Source of the DNA: Pseudomonas fulva 12-X
Lineage (GTDB): Bacteria > Pseudomonadota > Gammaproteobacteria > Pseudomonadales > Pseudomonadaceae
Direction: 5' to 3'
DNA length: 64,000 nucleotides
NCBI RefSeq assembly: GCF_000213805.1
Contig: NC_015556.1
Coordinates: forward strand, 2,542,001-2,606,000
Shown: positions 16,519-26,561 of the stretch, in pieces
Layout: each line of letters opens with the position of its first letter
Position numbering within the stretch: the stretch's first letter is position 1
Notes under the pieces: model-generated
The model's input: only the letters and a program-made list of their open reading frames with translations
What the model was told of the DNA's origin: nothing
Databases searched by the model: none
Made by a program: the position numbers and the translations under genes

Positions 16519-17550
16519 TCACTGCCGCTGCTTGATCAGCAGGTACAGAAAATACGGGGTGCCGAACACGGCGACGAAAATGCCGGCGGGCAGGTCCAGC
16601 GGCAGGAACAGGGTGCGCCCGGCCAGGTCGGCAAGCATTACCAGATTGGCACCGACCAGCGCCGCCATGCAGGCCTGGGCGGCGAAACCGATGGGGATCA
16701 GCTGGCGAGCGATATGCGGCGCGATCAAGCCGACGAAGGCCATGGCGCCGCCCCAGGCGATGGCCGAGCCGGCCAGGGCCACGCTGACGGCAAGAAGCGC
16801 GGCGCGCAGCCACTGCACGCGCACGCCGATGCCGCGGGCCAGGCCCTCGTCCAGTTGCTGAACCACCACGTGGCGCGACAGCAGGGCCAGAACCGGCAGC
16901 AGGCACAGCAGCACGCCCGCCAGCGCCTTGACCTCTGGCCAGCCCGCGCCGTACACGCTGCCGGTCAGCCATACATAGGCCGACAAGGTGGTGCTCAGCG
17001 GGCTGAACACCAGCATGAAGGTGGTGGCCGCCGCCAGCATGGCCGACACACCGACGCCGATCAGCACCAGCCGCAGCGGTGACGTGCCCTGCTTCCAGGC
17101 CAGGCCGTAGACCGCCAGCGCGGCACTGCCGGCACCGAGCATCGCCGCCAGCGGCAAGCCGCCCATGCCCCAGGTCGCCGCGAAGGCCGACAGGTACAGC
17201 ACCGCCGCCGCACTGGCGCCGCTGGACAGGCCGAGCAGATCCGGCGAGGCCAGCGGATTGCGTACGATGGCCTGCAGGATCAGCCCGGACACCGCCAGGG
17301 CCCCGCCGATCAGCCCGCCGAGCAGCAGGCGCGGCAGGCGCAATTGCTCGACGATGAAGCTCAGCCCGGCCCCGCCCTCGCCCATCAGCACGGCAGCGAC
17401 TCGCTGCGGCGAGAGCATGACTTTGCCCAAGCACAGGCCGAGAACCAGCACGAAAAGGCTGAACAGCACGGCCAGCAGCAGGCGCAGCGCGCCGGTGCCT
17501 TCGATACGCCGAGAGAAACCGTGCCAGCGCAGGATGCGAGGTCTAGGCAT
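16519..17550 (-). CDS. cbrC: Ferric-achromobactin ABC transporter, permease
   Basis: 343-aa FecCD-family inner-membrane permease with about nine or ten transmembrane segments. Conserved segments include [35 protein letters not shown] and, late in the protein, [11 protein letters not shown]. It forms the channel with CbrB. ATG 17550 was chosen; it overlaps the cbrB stop by 8 bases. An upstream in-frame start at 17577 would lie further inside cbrB. Confidence 0.9.
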   Translation of the reverse strand: MPRPRILRWHGFSRRIEGTGALRLLLAVLFSLFVLVLGLCLGKVMLSPQRVAAVLMGEGGAGLSFIVEQLRLPRLLLGGLIGGALAVSGLILQAIVRNPLASPDLLGLSSGASAAAVLYLSAFAATWGMGGLPLAAMLGAGSAALAVYGLAWKQGTSPLRLVLIGVGVSAMLAAATTFMLVFSPLSTTLSAYVWLTGSVYGAGWPEVKALAGVLLCLLPVLALLSRHVVVQQLDEGLARGIGVRVQWLRAALLAVSVALAGSAIAWGGAMAFVGLIAPHIARQLIPIGFAAQACMAALVGANLVMLADLAGRTLFLPLDLPAGIFVAVFGTPYFLYLLIKQRQ

Positions 17551-18532
17551 TGCGACCTCCACGGCGTGCCAGTGCAATGAAAAACGGCGCGCCGAACAGC
17601 GCGGTCATCACCCCGACCGGCACTTCCTGGGGCAGGATCACCACCCGGGCGAGCATGTCGGCGACCAGCAACAGCGTGGCGCCGAGCAGCGCGCAGCCAG
17701 GCAACATCACCCGATGGTCGATGCCGACCAGACGACGCACCATGTGCGGCACGATCAGACCGATGAAACCGATGCTGCCCGCCAGGGCCACTGCGCTGCC
17801 AGCCAGCATTACCACCAGCACGCCGAGTTGCAGGCGGATCAGGCCGGTGCGCTGCCCCAGGCCGATGGCGATCTGCACGCCGGCATTGAGCACGTTGACC
17901 TGGGCGCCGAGCAGGCAGGCCACCAGCAGCGCCACCAGCGCGCAGATCAGCAGCGGCACGGCGGTGGCCAGGCTGCGCTCGCTGAGCGAACCGGCCAGCC
18001 AGAACAGCACGGTATCCAACCCTTGTTGGTCGATCACCAGCAGCGCCTGGCTGAACGCCGTGAACAGTGCCGTGATCGCCGCCCCGGCAAGCACCATGCG
18101 CAACGGGTTGAGCGCGCCCTGCCCGCTGTTACCCACCGTCCAGACCAGCGCACCGGCCACGGCGGCACCGCAGAAGGCGCTCCACAACCATTGCTCAGGC
18201 GCATTCAGGGAGAACAGCGACAGGCTGACGATCAGCGCGAAGGTCGCCCCGGCGTTGATGCCGAACAACCCTGGCGAGGCCAGCGGGTTGCGGGTCATGG
18301 CCTGCATCAGCGCGCCGGCCACCGCCAGGCTGGCACCGACCACCACCGCCATCAGGGTGCGCGACAGCCGGGTGGTGTTGACCAGCAGGTGATCGACGTT
18401 CGAGGGATCCCCATGCAGCAAGGCGTTGAACACGGTGTGCGGGGCGATCCAGCTGGGGCCGGTGGACAGGCTCAGCACGCAACAAGCCAGCAGCACGAGC
18501 GAAGCGATGATCAGTTTGCTCCACGCTGTCAT
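17543..18532 (-). CDS. cbrB: Ferric-achromobactin ABC transporter, permease
   Basis: 329-aa FecCD-type permease paralogous to CbrC, with the matching motifs [35 protein letters not shown] and [13 protein letters not shown]. It partners CbrC in the membrane. The start codon overlaps the cbrA stop by 4 bases (ATGA). Confidence 0.9.
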   Translation of the reverse strand: MTAWSKLIIASLVLLACCVLSLSTGPSWIAPHTVFNALLHGDPSNVDHLLVNTTRLSRTLMAVVVGASLAVAGALMQAMTRNPLASPGLFGINAGATFALIVSLSLFSLNAPEQWLWSAFCGAAVAGALVWTVGNSGQGALNPLRMVLAGAAITALFTAFSQALLVIDQQGLDTVLFWLAGSLSERSLATAVPLLICALVALLVACLLGAQVNVLNAGVQIAIGLGQRTGLIRLQLGVLVVMLAGSAVALAGSIGFIGLIVPHMVRRLVGIDHRVMLPGCALLGATLLLVADMLARVVILPQEVPVGVMTALFGAPFFIALARRGGRNA

Positions 18533-19440
18533 GCCGCGGCGTCCTGCAGCAGGGTGCGTTCGATATCGTCGAGAACGCTATTGGCGCCGAGAATGCCGCC
18601 GGAAAATATCCAGGCCACGCCATCCACCCACCACACCTGCCCGGCTTTGGGCGCGCTCATGCGCTGCCACAGCGGGTGATGGGTAATCGCCTGGTAATGG
18701 CGCTGCACCGCCGGGCTGTCGGCACGGCCGAACACGAAGAACACGTCGGCGTCGGCCACCGGCAGGCTTTCGCGGCTACGCAGCTTGATGGACACCCCGG
18801 TGGCATCGCGGCTCTGGCGGTTCCACACGAAACCCAGCTCGGCCAGCACGCTGCCGGCGAAGCTGTCGGGCAGGTAGCTGCGCACGTGGTCTTCGCGTAC
18901 GTCCAGCACCGATACGCTGAGTGGCCAGCGCGCGCCGAACTTCGCGGCCAGGCGTGTGCGCAAGGCGCTGATGCGTGCATCCCAGCGTGCTTGCAAAGCC
19001 TGCGCTTCGACGTCGCGCGCCGTGGCGGCGCCCATCACGCGCAGGGTGTGGCGGAATTCGAATACCTCGTCGAGCATCACCACCGGGCACAGTTGTTCGA
19101 GCAGCCCCTTGACCCGCTCGTGGCGAAAGCGCGAGGCGACGATCAGGTCCGGGGTGAGCAAGGCGATGTCCTCCAGGCTCGGCTGGGTTTCCAGGCCGAC
19201 ATGGGGCACGCCTGCCAGCGCCGGGCGCAGGTAGCGATACATGGGCTTCTCGCTCCACGAATCGACCACGCCGGCCGGCCGAATGCCAAGCGCCACCGCA
19301 GTGTCGGTGGCGCCTTGAAACAAGGTGATGACGCGCTGCGGTGCAGGCCCGGCCTTGGCCAGGGGCATTGCACCGGCAGCGATAACGCCCAGGGAAAGGC
19401 GCATCAACGTGCGCCTGGACAACGATCCACTAGGTTGCAA
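18529..19440 (-). CDS. cbrA: Ferric-achromobactin periplasmic binding protein
   Basis: 303-aa class III solute-binding protein of the FecB/FhuD type. The N-terminus has a twin-arginine signal ([11 protein letters not shown], cleavage near AKA-GP), suggesting export after folding. The start of the mature protein ([17 protein letters not shown]) and the [10 protein letters not shown] segment are typical for siderophore-binding proteins. It delivers the ferric siderophore to CbrBC. It overlaps the acsA 3' end by 11 bases. Confidence 0.88.
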   Translation of the reverse strand: MQPSGSLSRRTLMRLSLGVIAAGAMPLAKAGPAPQRVITLFQGATDTAVALGIRPAGVVDSWSEKPMYRYLRPALAGVPHVGLETQPSLEDIALLTPDLIVASRFRHERVKGLLEQLCPVVMLDEVFEFRHTLRVMGAATARDVEAQALQARWDARISALRTRLAAKFGARWPLSVSVLDVREDHVRSYLPDSFAGSVLAELGFVWNRQSRDATGVSIKLRSRESLPVADADVFFVFGRADSPAVQRHYQAITHHPLWQRMSAPKAGQVWWVDGVAWIFSGGILGANSVLDDIERTLLQDAAA

Positions 19441-21301
19441 ACTCGATCCTTTGTAATGGATTGACGACTAGCCCCTTGCCGAACGGCATGCTGCCCGGCC
19501 CACCGGCCCGTTCGATCATCGGGCGTAGCAGGAGTTTCTGCGGCCAGGTATCGGACTCGAACAACTGGCCACGCAGCACGGCGCGAGCGTCGTCGTCGAA
19601 CGGCACAGCGGTGATCCGCTCGCTCAGGGCATCACGCAGCACCCGCCAGGCCTGCACGGCTGGTACGTCGTAAACGCGCTCCAGGGTATCGATGATACCG
19701 CGCAGGTTGACCTGAATGCCCAGAGTCTGCAGCCAGAACAGCAAGTCTTCGGGGCGCTCATGGTACAGCGTCTGGGCATGACCTTTCTTGATCCGGTACT
19801 GCGGGTCGAGCATTCCGTTGCGCTCCAGCCAGGGCACGTACAGGCGCAGTGAGTCGTGATCACGCAGCAACAGCCCGCTGACTTTGCCTGCGTCGTACAC
19901 CAGCACGGCGTTCTGACCGTGCACTTCGCCGAGCATGCCGAGGCGGAACATGCGCAGGTTGACCTCGAAGAACAGCGTGCACAGCTCGGCGAACAGCTGT
20001 AGCACCGAGGCCGGGCCGGCCCGCAGACCGCGCTGGCGTATGCAGTCGTCGAAGAAATGCCGGTCGCTGTCGGGCAATGGCGTGCCCAGCGCGGCCATGG
20101 GCAGCAGGCGCTTGGCGGGGTCTGCGAGCAGCGCCGGGGGGTAGCCACGAACCATGGCCGAGAGGTGGCGCGGCGCCTCGTCGAACAAGGTACCGCCGTC
20201 GGGCATATAGCCCCACCATTTGCTTTCATCGCAGATATGCAGGGCTTCGCGCAGCACCTCGTCACGCTCGCGCCCCTGACGCAGCAACGCCTCGCTCAGC
20301 CCGCCGTTGATCATCTTCACCGCCGGCAGGTAGCGGGAGGCGCCGAGGGAATACACCGCCATCGGCAGCTTGATGTGATCAGCCGGCGCCGCGGCGCAGG
20401 CCAGCGAACGCAGCGACGAGGTGGGATGGAAACGGCCTTCCTGGAAGCTCAAACGCCGGCACTCGCCACGCTCGAAGGCCGCGCCGAGCTGCGCCGGAAG
20501 CACCCGCTCCAGTTGCCAGGGGTGAACGGGCAAGGCGACGTGGCTATCGGCAATCCCCAGGGCGCGCATCTCGGCGTCGAGCTTCGCGTGCTGCTCAGGC
20601 TCGAGAATGAACTGGGCCGGCTGGCAGCGCGCCAGCGCCTCGATACCGGCACCGAAGGTCAGGCAGCTTTTGGCCACCGCGACCCAGTTGAGGGCCAGGG
20701 GCTGGTCGAACTCGGCCTGGTACTGGCGGTACTGCTCGTCATCCAGGCCCTGCTTGGCCTTGGCCAGGGGATGGAACGGCCGGTCGCGCAGCGAGCCCCA
20801 CTGTTCCATGGCCAGGAAGAACGCGGCGCCGTCCTTTTCCAGCAGGCCTTCGGTCGGCACCTGGTGGTCGAGGGACAGCGCGGTCTGCCCGACGCTGGTG
20901 CGCAGCACGTCCATGAACAGCTCGATGCCCTTGTCGTTGTCGACCGCATCGACTTTCACGCCTTTCAGGGCCAGGGCCATAAAGGCATCCGGGGTGAGTG
21001 GCCGGGTGCTCTGCCCCTGCACGTCCAGCACCGGGGTGCCGGGCACCTTTTCCCAGGCCTGGGTGATGCCCGCGCGCAGGGCGACCGCCAGGCCGCGTTG
21101 TTCGGCGGCGTCGTAGTGCCAGTGCCAGATCCTGTGCGGCACCTGCAGTTCAGCCAATGGCGAATCCGGGTGCGCAGCACACCAGGTCGCGGGCTCGACC
21201 AGATGGGCATCGAGGGGGCCGAAGAAATCTTCGGCCAGCAGGCAGTCGACCAGGTCCTGCATAACCAGGTCAGCGGCAATCGAGTGGTTGGTGTGAGTCA
21301 T
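19430..21301 (-). CDS. acsA: Achromobactin synthetase AcsA (NIS, IucA/IucC family)
   Basis: 623-aa NRPS-independent siderophore synthetase of the IucA/IucC family, which activates a carboxylate with ATP and condenses it with an amine or alcohol. Visible family motifs are VHPWQLERV in the N-terminal half, HPTSSLRSLA in the nucleotide-binding loop, and GEVHGQNAVLVYDAGKV with LLRDHDSLRLY in the C-terminal FhuF-like domain. In the published pathway AcsA acts last, completing achromobactin. ATG 21301 was preferred over an upstream in-frame codon at 21376 that lies within acsB. Only 4 bases separate it from acsB. Confidence 0.9.
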   Translation of the reverse strand: MTHTNHSIAADLVMQDLVDCLLAEDFFGPLDAHLVEPATWCAAHPDSPLAELQVPHRIWHWHYDAAEQRGLAVALRAGITQAWEKVPGTPVLDVQGQSTRPLTPDAFMALALKGVKVDAVDNDKGIELFMDVLRTSVGQTALSLDHQVPTEGLLEKDGAAFFLAMEQWGSLRDRPFHPLAKAKQGLDDEQYRQYQAEFDQPLALNWVAVAKSCLTFGAGIEALARCQPAQFILEPEQHAKLDAEMRALGIADSHVALPVHPWQLERVLPAQLGAAFERGECRRLSFQEGRFHPTSSLRSLACAAAPADHIKLPMAVYSLGASRYLPAVKMINGGLSEALLRQGRERDEVLREALHICDESKWWGYMPDGGTLFDEAPRHLSAMVRGYPPALLADPAKRLLPMAALGTPLPDSDRHFFDDCIRQRGLRAGPASVLQLFAELCTLFFEVNLRMFRLGMLGEVHGQNAVLVYDAGKVSGLLLRDHDSLRLYVPWLERNGMLDPQYRIKKGHAQTLYHERPEDLLFWLQTLGIQVNLRGIIDTLERVYDVPAVQAWRVLRDALSERITAVPFDDDARAVLRGQLFESDTWPQKLLLRPMIERAGGPGSMPFGKGLVVNPLQRIEFAT

Positions 21302-21305
21302 GGAA

Positions 21306-22079
21306 TCAGTTTCCTCGCGTCGAGGTGGTGGCCAGCTTGGCCTGGAGAGCGCGAAACGCGATGCCGCGTTCGTCACCCAGCACGAAAGTGTTGACGCCGC
21401 GTTCGAGCCACCGCAGGTGGTCGTCGGGCTGGCGTGGAATGGCGCAGTACGGGATGCCGGCTGCCTGGGCGGCGCGCCAGGTGTCGAGCAGCGCTTGCTG
21501 CACCGTCGGCTGGTCGATCCGCCACGGCGTGCCGAACGACTGGGACAGGTCGGCAGCGCCTTCGAGGATCATGTCCAGCCCCGGCACGGCTGCCAGCTCC
21601 GCGGCGCGGCGCACACCCTCGACGCTTTCGACCATGGCCACGACCATGATCTGCGCGTTGGCCTCGGTAACGTACTCGGCCAGGCTGGCCTTGCCGAAGG
21701 CGCCGGGGCGACCGGCATTCAGGCTGCGCTCACCCAGCGGGTGATACTTGCAGGCGCGGATCGCCGCACTCAGCTTCTCGGGGCGCTCGACCTGCGGCAG
21801 GACGATGCCCTGGGCGCCGCCATCGAGCAGGCGCAGCATGCGCTTGGGCGCGAAGTCCGGCACTCGCACCAGGGGTGTGAGCGCATAGCTCTCGGCAGTG
21901 CGGATCATGTGCTCGACGGTTTCCGGGTTGATCAGCACGTGCTCCATGTCGATGATCACGAAGTCGTAGCCGGCTTCGGCAATCAGCTCGATGGACGCCG
22001 CCGACGGAATCGAGGCGATCAACCCGCGCACCGCCTCGCCGGCAGCCAATTGCTGCTTGAGTCGGTTGGTTCTCAGCAT
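21306..22079 (-). CDS. acsB: Achromobactin biosynthesis aldolase-like protein AcsB
   Basis: 257-aa HpcH/HpaI-type class II aldolase homologue. The active-site segments are present: the IIDMEH segment (catalytic His region), RVPDFAPKRMLRLLDGGAQG, the metal-ligand Glu in MVESVEGV and the Asp in GAADLSQSFG. In Dickeya the same gene sits between acsC and acsA; its exact step is not settled to my knowledge. A role in supplying or modifying the alpha-ketoglutarate-derived moiety is inference. Overlaps acsC by 7 bases. Confidence 0.85.
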   Translation of the reverse strand: MLRTNRLKQQLAAGEAVRGLIASIPSAASIELIAEAGYDFVIIDMEHVLINPETVEHMIRTAESYALTPLVRVPDFAPKRMLRLLDGGAQGIVLPQVERPEKLSAAIRACKYHPLGERSLNAGRPGAFGKASLAEYVTEANAQIMVVAMVESVEGVRRAAELAAVPGLDMILEGAADLSQSFGTPWRIDQPTVQQALLDTWRAAQAAGIPYCAIPRQPDDHLRWLERGVNTFVLGDERGIAFRALQAKLATTSTRGN

Positions 22080-23938
22080 GGGCGCGGTCCGTGGCGGTGC
22101 ATGGGATTGGCTACGTGCTTGAAGCGCCGCTCGCCGTCACCCAGCAGCCGGCGCTTGGCCAGTTCCTCCACCTCGTATTCGGCGGCGAACACGTCGAAGG
22201 CTTCAAAGCGCGCTGCGTGCTGCGGGTGCTCGCGCTGATAGTCGAGCACCACGTCTGCGGTCATGTGCCAGAACTCGCCCTCGTCCAGGCCATAGTGCTG
22301 ACGCAGGAAGATCGCCATCTCGGCCAGGCAGATGAAGAAGAACGCGTCACAGGAGAAGTCACGCACCGCGTTCAGGTCATCGGTGAGGATGAACGAGTTG
22401 CGGTTCAACTTGGCGTGGCTCGCCGGCAGCGGCACCAACTCGGGCGCCAATTCCGGACGAGCCAGGTGCGCCGGCGAGTACCGCACGCCGTCGTGGAAGT
22501 CCTTGAGGGCGATACGCTCGGGCCAGCCGTCGCGGTGGATCAGCACGATGTTCTGCCCGTGGGATTCCATGCCGATGCCCTCGGCATACAGCATGTGCAC
22601 GATGGGCGCCACGCTGACGCGCAGCAGTTGCTGCACCCAGGCATGCAGGCCGTACTGCGCGATCCAGGCATCGATGAACGGGCGCTGCTCGCCCTCGCCA
22701 TAGCGGTTCTCGACATGGCTCAGGCCGTTGAACGGCACGCCCTGCTCGCCCGGCTTCAGGTAGCGGTTGAGGTTTTCCCGCCAGATCGCGCCCAGGGTGC
22801 CGTAAGTCTGGCTCTGGCGGATGGCGGGCAACTGGGCGTAGTCGAAGCTGACCCCGGCCACTTCGCCAAGAACCACGAAACCGAGCTTCTGGGCGGTGGC
22901 GTCACTGGCGATCAGCCGTTGCAACCAGTCATTGATGATCGGCCCATTGAGCACCGTGTGCCGTGCCAGGATGCGCGTGCTCGATGTGTTGGTCATGCTC
23001 AGGGCGAGCTTCACGTAGGGCCGGTTGGGCTGCTCGACGTTGGCCAGGGTGCGAATCGACTGCTGGGGGCGGTAATCCGGGCCGGACGTGCCCAGGTACA
23101 GCAGCTCGCCGCGGGCCAGCTCGGCTTGGAAGTTCGGCACGATGACCTGCTCCCACTGCCAGGGGTGCACGGGAATCGGCCAGTAGTCGGCTAGCGTGCG
23201 GCCCTGCTCGGCCAGTGCCCGGTCGATCTCGGCCCAGCGCCCGGCGCCGAACTCATCCTCGAGAAAGCGCTGCAGGTCGATGCCTTGCGACTGGTTCACC
23301 GAGCCCAGCCTGCGGGCGATGCCCAGCCAGACCACCGCCAGCGGCTGGCCGAATTCCGGGCCATAACGACGGTTGTCGTCCAAGGAAAAGCCGATGCGCG
23401 ACTTGTAGCACGGGTGGTAGCTGTGGGCATCCATGAAGTGCCGCTCCAGGCTGTCGGCATCCAGGGTGTGTGGCGCCGCAGCGGGGCTGTAGTCCTGGCT
23501 GCGCGACTGCAGGTCCTTGAGCAGCGTCTGCTCCAGTTCCTGGATGAAGCGCGGCATGTGCGGGCCATCGGCCAGCTCGCCGAGCAGCTCGGCGATGGCC
23601 TGGTGCAGATCCGGCTGAGTGGCCTGGCCCTGGGCGTCGATACGCTGCAGGGTGGCCGAGTCGAGGCGGATGATGGCGAAGCTGTCGCTGAGCAGGCCCT
23701 GGCAGCGGTACTCGACCGCTGCGCCCTGCTCGTCAGTGCCGGCGACGATAAAGCGTTGGCGACCGTCGCCCAGGGGTTCCTGGCGATAGCTCAGCACATC
23801 CTCGTAAAGCAGGGTTTGCAGCAGTTGCCCGACCACCCGTTGCGACACCTGGCGGTAGCGCTGCGGGTTGGCCGGGGTCAGCCACGCATGGGCATGGGCG
23901 ATCAGTTCGGGCGCACGAAGGGGAGAAAACGAAGACAT
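22073..23938 (-). CDS. acsC: Achromobactin synthetase AcsC (NIS, IucA/IucC family)
   Basis: 621-aa IucA/IucC-family synthetase. Motifs are IPVHPWQWEQV, PQQSIRTLANV and MESHGQNIVLIHRDG with LKDFHDGVRY. In the published scheme AcsC condenses the citryl-ethanolamine intermediate with diaminobutyrate. ATG 23938 is preferred because GAGGTG lies at proper spacing; an ATG at 23953 overlaps the yhcA stop and would add five residues. It follows yhcA in the operon. Confidence 0.9.
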   Translation of the reverse strand: MSSFSPLRAPELIAHAHAWLTPANPQRYRQVSQRVVGQLLQTLLYEDVLSYRQEPLGDGRQRFIVAGTDEQGAAVEYRCQGLLSDSFAIIRLDSATLQRIDAQGQATQPDLHQAIAELLGELADGPHMPRFIQELEQTLLKDLQSRSQDYSPAAAPHTLDADSLERHFMDAHSYHPCYKSRIGFSLDDNRRYGPEFGQPLAVVWLGIARRLGSVNQSQGIDLQRFLEDEFGAGRWAEIDRALAEQGRTLADYWPIPVHPWQWEQVIVPNFQAELARGELLYLGTSGPDYRPQQSIRTLANVEQPNRPYVKLALSMTNTSSTRILARHTVLNGPIINDWLQRLIASDATAQKLGFVVLGEVAGVSFDYAQLPAIRQSQTYGTLGAIWRENLNRYLKPGEQGVPFNGLSHVENRYGEGEQRPFIDAWIAQYGLHAWVQQLLRVSVAPIVHMLYAEGIGMESHGQNIVLIHRDGWPERIALKDFHDGVRYSPAHLARPELAPELVPLPASHAKLNRNSFILTDDLNAVRDFSCDAFFFICLAEMAIFLRQHYGLDEGEFWHMTADVVLDYQREHPQHAARFEAFDVFAAEYEVEELAKRRLLGDGERRFKHVANPMHRHGPRPC

Positions 23939-23949
23939 TGATAGACACC

Positions 23950-25362
23950 TCATGAACGGTGTTCGGACAGGGCTGAGCCAGGCTCGGCGCCGTCATTGGA
24001 AAGAGGAAAACGCCAGGCGAACGGCAGGGCGAGGAGGATCAGCACGGCGGTGGCGATAAACACTTCTCCGACGGCACCTGCAGTACCGGCGTGGGCCGTG
24101 CCCCAGTCATTCCCAAGGCGAACCTGCAGCCACAGCGACGCCAGCACGATGGCCAGGGACGACAGCAGGCGCCGGGAGATGTTGTTCATCGCCGCGCCCT
24201 GGGTGATCAGCGCCTCGGGCAGCACGTCCAGCCCGGCGGTGGTCACCGGCATGTAGGACAGACCCAGGCCGGCGCCGCGCACCACCATCAGCAGGCAGAT
24301 GGCGAGCATGCCGACATCGTGGTCGATGGTGCCCAGGGCGAAGGTCGCCAGGCCGGTCAACAGCAAACCGGTAGAGACGATGCCGCGCGGCCCGTGACGA
24401 TCCAGCAACAGCCCGCCAAAGTGGCCGAACAGGCTGGCCGACAAGGCGGTACAGAGCAGCGCGATACCGGTCCAGATGGCGCTGTGACCCATCACCATCT
24501 GCACCAGCAGCGGCACCAGCACCAGGCACTCGAACATGCCGATGGACTGCACCACGGCGATCACCACGCTGGAGCGGTAGCCTTTCAAGGCGAAGATGCG
24601 CAGCTCCAGCAAGGGCGTCGGGTGGCGCAACTGGTGCCGCACGAACGCCACCAGGCAGAACGCCGCCAGCAGCAGGCCGAGCAGGTTGAAAGGATCCTGC
24701 AGCGCTTGCAGGTCGTGCAACCGCCCTACGGTGATCATCAGCACGCCGATACCAATCGCGACCAGCAGGTAGCCGCTCAGGTCGAATGCCTTGGCGGCGC
24801 CCGCCTCGCTTTTCGGCAGCACGTTGACGCCCAGGCCCAGGGCCAACAAGCCGATAGGCACGTTGACCAGGAACAGTGCGCGCCAGTCGTACCACTGCAG
24901 CACCAGGCTGCCGCACAACGGCCCGACCGCCGGGGCGAGCATCACGGCAGCGCCCCACAAGCCGGTCACCGCACCACGCTCACCTTTCGGGTAAACCGAA
25001 AAGATGATCGCCAGCGACAGGGGAATCATCAGCCCGCTGGCGACGCCCTGCACCACCCGAGCGGTGATCACCCAAGCGATGGAGCCGGCCATGGCGCCCA
25101 GCAACGAGCCACCGATGAACAGCCCCAGGCCAGCGAGATACAGTGGCTTGCGGCCTGCACGCTGGGCCAGGTAACTGGTCAGCGGCATGGTCATGCCCAT
25201 GCTCACCATGAACGCCGCGACGATCCACGTGGCCATCACCGGGCCCAGCGCGAACGCCTCGATGAAGGCCGGCAATGCCGGGTTCAGCGAGGTGTTGTTG
25301 AGGCTCACGGTGGTGGTGCCGAGAATCACCGCCACGACCACCAGGCGACGTGACGCCAGCAT
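23950..25362 (-). CDS. yhcA: MFS exporter of the achromobactin locus (YhcA, DHA2/EmrB type)
   Basis: 470-aa major facilitator with about 14 predicted membrane segments. It shows the DHA2-type motif C region (GLWGAAVMLAPAVGPLCGS) and motif A-like loops (TSYLAQRAGRKPLYLAGLG). Its fixed place between acsE and acsC matches the Dickeya locus, where it is the presumed achromobactin exporter. Start overlaps the acsE stop by one base (TGATG). Confidence 0.88.
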   Translation of the reverse strand: MLASRRLVVVAVILGTTTVSLNNTSLNPALPAFIEAFALGPVMATWIVAAFMVSMGMTMPLTSYLAQRAGRKPLYLAGLGLFIGGSLLGAMAGSIAWVITARVVQGVASGLMIPLSLAIIFSVYPKGERGAVTGLWGAAVMLAPAVGPLCGSLVLQWYDWRALFLVNVPIGLLALGLGVNVLPKSEAGAAKAFDLSGYLLVAIGIGVLMITVGRLHDLQALQDPFNLLGLLLAAFCLVAFVRHQLRHPTPLLELRIFALKGYRSSVVIAVVQSIGMFECLVLVPLLVQMVMGHSAIWTGIALLCTALSASLFGHFGGLLLDRHGPRGIVSTGLLLTGLATFALGTIDHDVGMLAICLLMVVRGAGLGLSYMPVTTAGLDVLPEALITQGAAMNNISRRLLSSLAIVLASLWLQVRLGNDWGTAHAGTAGAVGEVFIATAVLILLALPFAWRFPLSNDGAEPGSALSEHRS

Positions 25363-26561
25363 CAGCCATCACCTCGGCCGACGAACACCTGCTCCGGGCG
25401 CGGATGACAGAGGAAGTCGGCGTGGGAGATGTTGTAGCCGTATGCGCCGGCCATGGGCAGCACCAGCAGGTCGCCAACGGCCGGATCGACCAGTTGGCGA
25501 CCACGGCTGAGCACGTCCTTGGGCGTGCACAGCTGGCCGACCACGCTGAAGGGCCGCGACACGCCGCTCGGTTCGCGCCCTGCCGCCGGCAGATGGATCA
25601 CCGGATGATCGTGGCCCTGGGCGACCGGCAGGCGGAACTGGTGGGTACCGCCGCGACAGATCAGAAAGTGCTGGCCGTGGCTGGATTTGCTGTCCAGCAC
25701 CTCGATGGCGTAATAGCCGCAGTACGCACTGATGAAGCGCCCTGGCTCGAAGCGCACCACCGGTGCATCCGCCAACGCCCCGAGCCGGCGCTCCAGATGG
25801 CGACACAGGCGTGGCCAGTCGAAGCGCTCGCCGCTCAGGTAATCGACGCCAATGCCGCCGCCGACGTTCAAGTGGGTCACGGTCTCGGGCCGATTGGCCA
25901 GGGCCTTCCACTGCGCCCAGCGTTCCAGGTAAAGGTCGAGCAGCTGTTCATGGCGCTCGACTTGCTGCTGGTGGGACATCGCATGCACATGGAAACCCTG
26001 CAGGCGCAGGTGGCTGCTGGCCTCCACCCGCTTGACCGCCTCTGGCACCTCGGCTTCGTCCAGACCGAACGGCGTCGCTGTGCCGCCCATGGCCAGGCGG
26101 CTGGACAGCGTGGTAGGCAACTCCGGGTTGATGCGGATGAACACCGGCTGCACCCGACCCAGCTCGACGGCGATGCGTTGCAGACGCTCGATTTCGCCCA
26201 GGCTCTCTACGTGAATAGCCGCCACGCCCTGGCTCAGCGCGGCGCGGAAGTCGGAGTCCAGCTTGCCCGGCCCGGAAAACACGAAGGGACGGTCGCTGGA
26301 CGCCGCCTGCAGCCGTTCGATCTCGCCACCGGAGGAAATCTCGAAGCCGTCTACCAACGGCGCCAAAGTGCGCAGGATAGGCGCTTCGCTGTTGGCCTTG
26401 ATCGCGTAAAACAGCTCGACACCGGCCGGCAGCGCCGCCATCACCTCGCGCACGTGCTGCGCCAGGGCGTCGAGGTCGTAGGCGAACACCGCCAGGGGAT
26501 CGGCCGCGCGACTGTGGGCCTGTTCGATGGCATCCAGTACGCTGGCGGGCAGCTTATCCAT
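25362..26561 (-). CDS. acsE: PLP-dependent decarboxylase AcsE
   Basis: 399-aa fold-type III PLP decarboxylase related to diaminopimelate decarboxylase. The Schiff-base lysine is Lys55 in YAIKAN; GFEISSGGE, HVHAMSHQQQ, NVGGGIGVDYLSGE (phosphate loop), FEPGRF and the late CTPKDVL active-site Cys are all present. In the achromobactin route it decarboxylates the O-citryl-serine made by AcsD to O-citryl-ethanolamine. It overlaps acsD by 8 bases. Confidence 0.9.
   Translation of the reverse strand: MDKLPASVLDAIEQAHSRAADPLAVFAYDLDALAQHVREVMAALPAGVELFYAIKANSEAPILRTLAPLVDGFEISSGGEIERLQAASSDRPFVFSGPGKLDSDFRAALSQGVAAIHVESLGEIERLQRIAVELGRVQPVFIRINPELPTTLSSRLAMGGTATPFGLDEAEVPEAVKRVEASSHLRLQGFHVHAMSHQQQVERHEQLLDLYLERWAQWKALANRPETVTHLNVGGGIGVDYLSGERFDWPRLCRHLERRLGALADAPVVRFEPGRFISAYCGYYAIEVLDSKSSHGQHFLICRGGTHQFRLPVAQGHDHPVIHLPAAGREPSGVSRPFSVVGQLCTPKDVLSRGRQLVDPAVGDLLVLPMAGAYGYNISHADFLCHPRPEQVFVGRGDG

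Noticed and set aside
16508..17434. N-terminal extension of cbrD across cbrC
   Set aside because: It lies over a real gene in another frame; ATPase homology begins at the ATG at 16507.
17165..18679. Long open frame opposite cbrB and cbrC
   Set aside because: Antisense to permease genes with clear motifs; composition is repetitive His/Gln/Arg and matches no family.
20057..21394. Long open frame (about 445 codons) opposite acsA
   Set aside because: It lies entirely antisense to a well-supported NIS synthetase gene. Its sequence is low-complexity and Arg/Gln/Gly-rich, as expected from the reverse of GC-rich codons.
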